A DNA stretch of 64,000 nucleotides, taken from the NCBI GenBank assembly GCA_963743875.1, contig CAVURM010000005.1:124001-188000 (forward strand). The letters are read 5' to 3'. This DNA is from RHKX01 sp963743875 (GTDB lineage: Bacteria; Actinomycetota; Thermoleophilia; Solirubrobacterales; 70-9). The notes beneath the pieces are model-generated. The model saw only the letters and a program-made list of their open reading frames with translations, was not told the origin of the DNA and searched no databases. The translations under genes were made by a program, and so were the position numbers. Each line of letters opens with the position of its first letter. Position 1 is the stretch's first letter. This document shows positions 60,177 through 64,000 of this stretch, piece after piece.

Positions 60177-61109
60177 TCATGGCGTCACCTCGTAGCCCAG
60201 CTCGGCCAGGAGGTCGCCGGCGACGCTCTCGTACGCCGCCACGTCCTCAGCGGACATCTCGGTCTTCCACTTGTCGAGCTTCGAGGGGTCGGGCGGCCTG
60301 GTCGTCGGTGCGTGGTTGTCGATCCGGTAGCCGGCCTGCTGGGTCGCGTGGCTGCCGTCGGCCCGCAGCTCGCCGGCCATCTCGCTGAGCCGCTCGGCAG
60401 CACGCTCGTGATAGTTCAGCACCGCCGGATCCCAGGGGAGGTCGATGAACTCGCACACCCGTCGCAGCGTTCCCTCCGGATCGCGGACGAGGTCCTCGTA
60501 GCGCGCCTCGACGTAGCGGGCGCCCTTCAGCGTCGCGGCCTGATCGCGCGACTTGCCGATTCGCTTGACCCAGCGCGCCGCCTGCTCGGCGGGGGGCGGT
60601 TGCTCGTTGATCGCGCGGGCCCTTTGGGAGAGGGCGACGTCGCGACCGTCGCGGATCAGGTGGATGAAGCGTGACTCGGGCAGGGTCCGGCCGATGCGCT
60701 GGACGGCGAGCATGTAGGCGGGGGTCTTGTCGCCCCAGCGCGGTTTGCCCTGGCGCTTGGCGTAGGCGTCGAAGAAGGCTCGGACGGCCTCGGCGCCGTC
60801 TCCGGAATGAACCCGCTCGAGGCGCTCGCGCATCTCCTCGGCGCTGATCCCGAAGTCGTCCCAGGTCCGGTTACCGGTCAGGGCCGCCAGCATCTCGTCG
60901 GTTCCCTGCTCGGCTCGGGCGGCCTTGATCAGGTCGGGGACGAAATGGGTCTCCGGCGGGATCGCCAACTCCGGGTGGGCGTCGAGCATCATCCGCAGCA
61001 GCGTCGTGCCGGAGCGGGTCAGGCCGACCACGAACGGCGCCGGCGGCCGGTCGTCGCTCGCCCTCGCGCCGTTGTCGCCGCGAACCCTGCCGAGCGGAAT
61101 CGCGCTCAC
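60177..61109 (-). CDS. Sulfotransferase (array member 2)
   Basis: A 310-residue protein. FVVGLTRSGTTLLRMMLDAH and PPETHFVPDLIKAARAEQG begin the domain. KPRWGDKTPAYMLAVQRIGR and SRFIHLIRDGRDVALSQRAR carry the PAPS 3'-phosphate Arg and Ser. GARYVEARYEDLVRDPEGTL and CEFIDLPWDPAVLNYHERAA are shared by all array members. It should transfer sulfate from PAPS to an unknown acceptor. It has no signal or membrane helix. Its ATG overlaps the stop of the preceding member by 4 bases. Confidence 0.9.
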   Translation of the reverse strand: MSAIPLGRVRGDNGARASDDRPPAPFVVGLTRSGTTLLRMMLDAHPELAIPPETHFVPDLIKAARAEQGTDEMLAALTGNRTWDDFGISAEEMRERLERVHSGDGAEAVRAFFDAYAKRQGKPRWGDKTPAYMLAVQRIGRTLPESRFIHLIRDGRDVALSQRARAINEQPPPAEQAARWVKRIGKSRDQAATLKGARYVEARYEDLVRDPEGTLRRVCEFIDLPWDPAVLNYHERAAERLSEMAGELRADGSHATQQAGYRIDNHAPTTRPPDPSKLDKWKTEMSAEDVAAYESVAGDLLAELGYEVTP

Positions 61110-62065
61110 CTCGGTGCCTCCCCGGGGTCGCCGGAGCCGCTCGCGGTCGCCGCGACGTCGCTGACCACCTCGTAGTCGAGTTCGCGCAGCAGCGGCGCCG
61201 CCACGCTCTCGAACGCGGCGATGTCGGCGGGATCCATGTCCTGCTTCCAGCGCGCCAGGCGGCTTGGGTCCGGCGGCTTGGAGGTCAGCACGTGAGCCTC
61301 CTTACGGTGATCGGCCGGCCGCAGGGGCTTGCCCTCCTCGCTCGGGAGGTCCCGGTGCATCTCCGAAAGCCGCTCCTCGGCGCGCTCGTAATAACGAAGC
61401 ATCGAGTCGTCCCAGGGCAGCTCCAGGAACTCGGAGATCCGCCGCAGCTGTGGCTCGGTGTCGCGAACGAGCGCCTCGTACTGGACCTCGATGTAGTTGA
61501 GCTCCGCACCGTCGGTGCGGGCCTCCTCGATCTTGCGGACCCAGCGGTCGGCGACGGTCTCCATCGGCGGCGGGTCCTTGAGGATCCGCTTGAAGCGCGA
61601 GAGGGCGGCGTCGCGGCCGTCGCGGATCATGTGGATGAACCGCGCCTCCGGGATCCAGCGCTCGATCTGCTTCATCCGCTTCACGTAGTTCGGCGTCTTG
61701 TCGCCCCAGCGCGGCTTGCCCTGTCCCTCGGCGTAGAGCTCGAAGAAGGCTCGGAGCGTCGTCTCCGGATCGATCCGGTCGAGCTCGCAATACCGCTTGA
61801 GCAGGGAGGCGGAGTCGAGGTTGAAGTCACCCCATTGCCGGTGGCCGGTAACGATCGCGTGCGCCTCCTCGCAGGTGACACCCCGCTTTCGGGTCGCCTT
61901 GATCAGGGATGGAACGAAGTGCGTCTCCGGCGGGATCGCCATCTCCGGATGGGCATCGAGCATCAGCCGCAGCAGGGTCGTTCCCGAGCGGGTCACGCCG
62001 ACGATGAAGGGGGCCGGCGGGCCGGCCGCCGAACGGGTCCGGCGGAGCGGGGTGGGAAACCTCAT
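61106..62065 (-). CDS. Sulfotransferase (array member 3)
   Basis: A 319-residue protein with FIVGVTRSGTTLLRLMLDAH, KPRWGDKTPNYVKRMKQIER, ARFIHMIRDGRDAALSRFKR and LNYIEVQYEALVRDTEPQLR. The PAPS-binding motifs are intact. The acceptor-side segment between the two phosphate motifs differs in length and charge from its neighbours, which suggests a different acceptor. Its start overlaps the previous stop by 4 bases, and its own stop overlaps the next start. Confidence 0.9.
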   Translation of the reverse strand: MRFPTPLRRTRSAAGPPAPFIVGVTRSGTTLLRLMLDAHPEMAIPPETHFVPSLIKATRKRGVTCEEAHAIVTGHRQWGDFNLDSASLLKRYCELDRIDPETTLRAFFELYAEGQGKPRWGDKTPNYVKRMKQIERWIPEARFIHMIRDGRDAALSRFKRILKDPPPMETVADRWVRKIEEARTDGAELNYIEVQYEALVRDTEPQLRRISEFLELPWDDSMLRYYERAEERLSEMHRDLPSEEGKPLRPADHRKEAHVLTSKPPDPSRLARWKQDMDPADIAAFESVAAPLLRELDYEVVSDVAATASGSGDPGEAPR

Positions 62066-63048
62066 TCGACCCTATCCCCGGCCGGGGCCAGCTCGGTGTT
62101 GAGCTCGTAGCCGAGTTCGGTCAACAGGCCGCCGGCGACGCCCTCGAACTCGGCCAGCTCCTCGTGCGTCATCTCGGTCCGCCAGCGGCCGGTGCGGTCC
62201 GTCGTCGGCGGCTCGGAGGTGAGCGCGTGGGCGGCGAGGCGATTCGTACCGGTGCGGACGGTGCCGTTGTCGGAGTTGTCGAGATCCCGATCCATCTCGG
62301 CCAGCCGATCCTGGGCGCGCTCGTGGTAGTCGAGCATCGCCGGGTCGAAGTCGAGCTCGATGAAGGCGCAGATCCGGTGCAGCGTCCCCTCGGTGTCGGT
62401 GACCAGATCCTCGTAGCGGACCTCCAGGTAGCCGTTGCCCCTGATCTCCTCGGCGCCGTCGCGGGCCGCGATGATCCGCCGCTGCCAGCGCTCCGCCGCC
62501 GCCGCCATCGGCACCGGGGAGCCGTCGATCACCCGCTCGCGCTGGGAGAGGGCGACGTCGCGGCCGTCGCGGATCAGATGGACGAATCGGGCCTCGGGAA
62601 GAGCGCGGGCGATCCGCGGCATCGCGCGCATGTACCGGGGTGTCTTGTCGCCCCAGCGCGGCTTGCCCTGTCCCTCGGCATAGAGGTCGTAGAAGCACCG
62701 GATGGCGTTGGCCGCGGTCAGCGGTCGAACCTGCTTTGCCCGGGCGCGGAACTCAGCCTCGTCGAGGCCGAAGTCGCCCCACCGGGGGTGCTTGGTGATC
62801 GATCGGATCAGGCGTCGGCGCGTGTTCTCGTGGTTGGCGCGGCGAATCACCTCCGGGATGAAGTGGGTCTCGGGCGGGATCGTCAGCTCGGGGTGGGCGT
62901 CGAGCATCATCCGCAGCAGCGTGGTCCCGGAGCGGTTGACGCCGACCACGAACGGGGCGGGCGCCCGCTTCGGCTCGCTGATCCTCTGCCGGAGCCGCGA
63001 CACCATCCCGAGCGGGTGGCGCCAGCCTGCCTGCCTGCGCGCGATCAC
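62062..63048 (-). CDS. Sulfotransferase (array member 4)
   Basis: A 328-residue protein. FVVGVNRSGTTLLRMMLDAH and PPETHFIPEVIRRANHENTR open it. KPRWGDKTPRYMRAMPRIAR and ARFVHLIRDGRDVALSQRER are the core motifs, and NGYLEVRYEDLVTDTEGTLH follows. The N-terminus (MIARRQAGWRHPLGMVSRLR) is basic and longer than in member 3. It is coupled on both sides by ATGA overlaps. Confidence 0.9.
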   Translation of the reverse strand: MIARRQAGWRHPLGMVSRLRQRISEPKRAPAPFVVGVNRSGTTLLRMMLDAHPELTIPPETHFIPEVIRRANHENTRRRLIRSITKHPRWGDFGLDEAEFRARAKQVRPLTAANAIRCFYDLYAEGQGKPRWGDKTPRYMRAMPRIARALPEARFVHLIRDGRDVALSQRERVIDGSPVPMAAAAERWQRRIIAARDGAEEIRGNGYLEVRYEDLVTDTEGTLHRICAFIELDFDPAMLDYHERAQDRLAEMDRDLDNSDNGTVRTGTNRLAAHALTSEPPTTDRTGRWRTEMTHEELAEFEGVAGGLLTELGYELNTELAPAGDRVE

Positions 63049-64000
63049 GGAGCCTCGCCGTCAGCGTCCGCCGCCGGGCGCGGCTCGGTGCCCGGTCCGT
63101 CGCCGGTCTCGTAGCCGAGTTCGACGAGAAGGGGTCCTGCGATCGCCTCGAACTCCTCGCGGTCGGAGCGGTCCATGGACTCCCGCCAACGGCTGACCCG
63201 CCGAGGATCGGGCTTCTCTGTGGTCCGCGCGTGGGTCGCCATCCGTCGCTCGACGCTGAGGGTAGTCCGCTTGCCGTCGTCGGGCAGCTCCCGCTTCATC
63301 TCCTCGAGCCGGTCGCCGGAGCGCTCGTGGTAGGAGAGCAGCGCGTCGTCCCACGGCAGCTCGAAGAACTCACAGACGGTCTCGAGGGTCGCCTGCGTGT
63401 CCAGGATCAGATTCTCGTAGCGGATCTCGGTGTAGTGGGAGAGCCGCTTCGCCTGCTCACGGGCGCGGGTGATTCGACGGACCCAGCGCTCGGCGATGCG
63501 ATCGATCGGGTGCTCCTTGTCGGCCCGCTCGCGGATCGAGAGGGCGACGTCGCGCCCGTCGCGGATCACGTGCACGAAGCGGGCCTCCGGCAGCGCTCGT
63601 TCGATCTTGCGCATGCTCTTGACGTAGATCGGCGTCTTCTCGCCCCACCGGGGCTTACCGACCCGCTCGGCGTAGCTCTCGTAGAAGGCGCGCAGGGCGT
63701 CGCCGGCGTTGAGCGGCTCGATCGCTTGGAATCGCTGGAGCAGCTCCTCCTCGGAGAGGCCGAAGTCCCCCCACTCGCGCTGGCTCGTGATCGTCGCGAG
63801 CAGCGTCTCCGGCGTCGGCTTCGGCGACGTCGACTCCGCCGCCTCGATCAGCTCCGGGACGAAGTGGGTCTCCGGGGGGACGGTCAGGTCCGGGTGCGCG
63901 TCGAGCATCATCCGCAGCAGCGTCGTGCCGGAGCGGTTGACGCCGACGACGAACGGTGCCGGCAGTCGCTCGGGACCGCGACCGGAGGCGCGGCGGGTTC
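63045..64000 (-). CDS. Sulfotransferase (array member 5), 5' end beyond the window
   Basis: At least 317 codons, running out of the window. FVVGVNRSGTTLLRMMLDAH, VPPETHFVPELIEAAESTSP, KPRWGEKTPIYVKSMRKIER and ARFVHVIRDGRDVALSIRER match the other members; note GEKTP instead of GDKTP. The internal ATG at 63911 is not the start, because the phosphosulfate loop upstream of it continues in frame (RSGTTLLRM). Its stop overlaps the start of member 4 by 4 bases. Confidence 0.88.
   Translation of the reverse strand, partial: TRRASGRGPERLPAPFVVGVNRSGTTLLRMMLDAHPDLTVPPETHFVPELIEAAESTSPKPTPETLLATITSQREWGDFGLSEEELLQRFQAIEPLNAGDALRAFYESYAERVGKPRWGEKTPIYVKSMRKIERALPEARFVHVIRDGRDVALSIRERADKEHPIDRIAERWVRRITRAREQAKRLSHYTEIRYENLILDTQATLETVCEFFELPWDDALLSYHERSGDRLEEMKRELPDDGKRTTLSVERRMATHARTTEKPDPRRVSRWRESMDRSDREEFEAIAGPLLVELGYETGDGPGTEPRPAADADGEAP

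Overview
The window looks like a chromosomal segment from a high-GC actinobacterium, most likely of the Thermoleophilia/Solirubrobacterales type. This is an inference. It rests on very high GC, frequent GTG starts, many 4-base stop/start overlaps, small SnoaL-like paralogs beginning MSQENV, arrays of Sulfotransfer_3-type genes, an actinobacterial/Firmicute-type LexA box, and a Lys/Arg-rich membrane protein of a kind I associate with this group.

Layout. 0-7.4 kb is an accessory zone at the 3' end of an intact tRNA-Ala(CGC) gene (7335-7407, minus). The 42 bases of that tRNA from anticodon loop to discriminator recur at 1043, 3349, 4137 and 5467, all in the same orientation. They divide the zone into four small islets that carry NTF2/SnoaL-like proteins, a RusA-like resolvase, an LLM-class oxidoreductase and two RibD/DHFR-fold reductases, but no integrase. 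7.5-21.7 kb is housekeeping: a GGDEF protein, an acidic protein, glutamate dehydrogenase, tRNA-Ala(TGC), an RTX-repeat secreted protein, a rhomboid lacking its catalytic serine, lipoyl synthase, a methyltransferase, a P450, a baeRF-family protein, a membrane PLC-like enzyme and an esterase. 21.8-22.7 kb is an XRE-nucleotidyltransferase pair. 22.7-25.8 kb is a TetR-thiolase-acyl-CoA dehydrogenase operon, divergent from a benzoylformate decarboxylase plus FAD/Fe-S oxidoreductase pair (26-30.6 kb). 30.7-35.8 kb holds an M28 peptidase, a glycosyltransferase, a flippase, a crotonase remnant and an ABC1-family kinase.

35.9-43.9 kb (minus) is the pyruvate dehydrogenase/lipoate region: lpd, a DsbA-fold isomerase-like gene, a VOC protein, pdhA, pdhB, pdhC, two small genes and lipB. 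44-48.1 kb is thiamin synthesis: thiE plus a membrane protein, divergent from thiO-thiS-thiG plus a phosphatase. Almost every gene from 36 to 46 kb carries an apparent frameshift, several of them in G/C runs, so I treat these as likely sequencing errors in real genes. 48.1-50.9 kb has a LexA-box-controlled double-HNH protein, tRNA-Lys, a VOC protein between two decayed gene tails, phzF and a YdeI-like gene. 50.9-57.1 kb (minus) is purL-purF-purN-purH.

57.1-64 kb (minus, running off the end) is a translationally coupled array of five sulfotransferase genes with six catalytic domains, interrupted by one GT4-type glycosyltransferase and feeding directly into purL. The strongest candidates for something not well described are the sulfotransferase array, the integrase-less tRNA-Ala islets and the SOS-controlled double-HNH gene.
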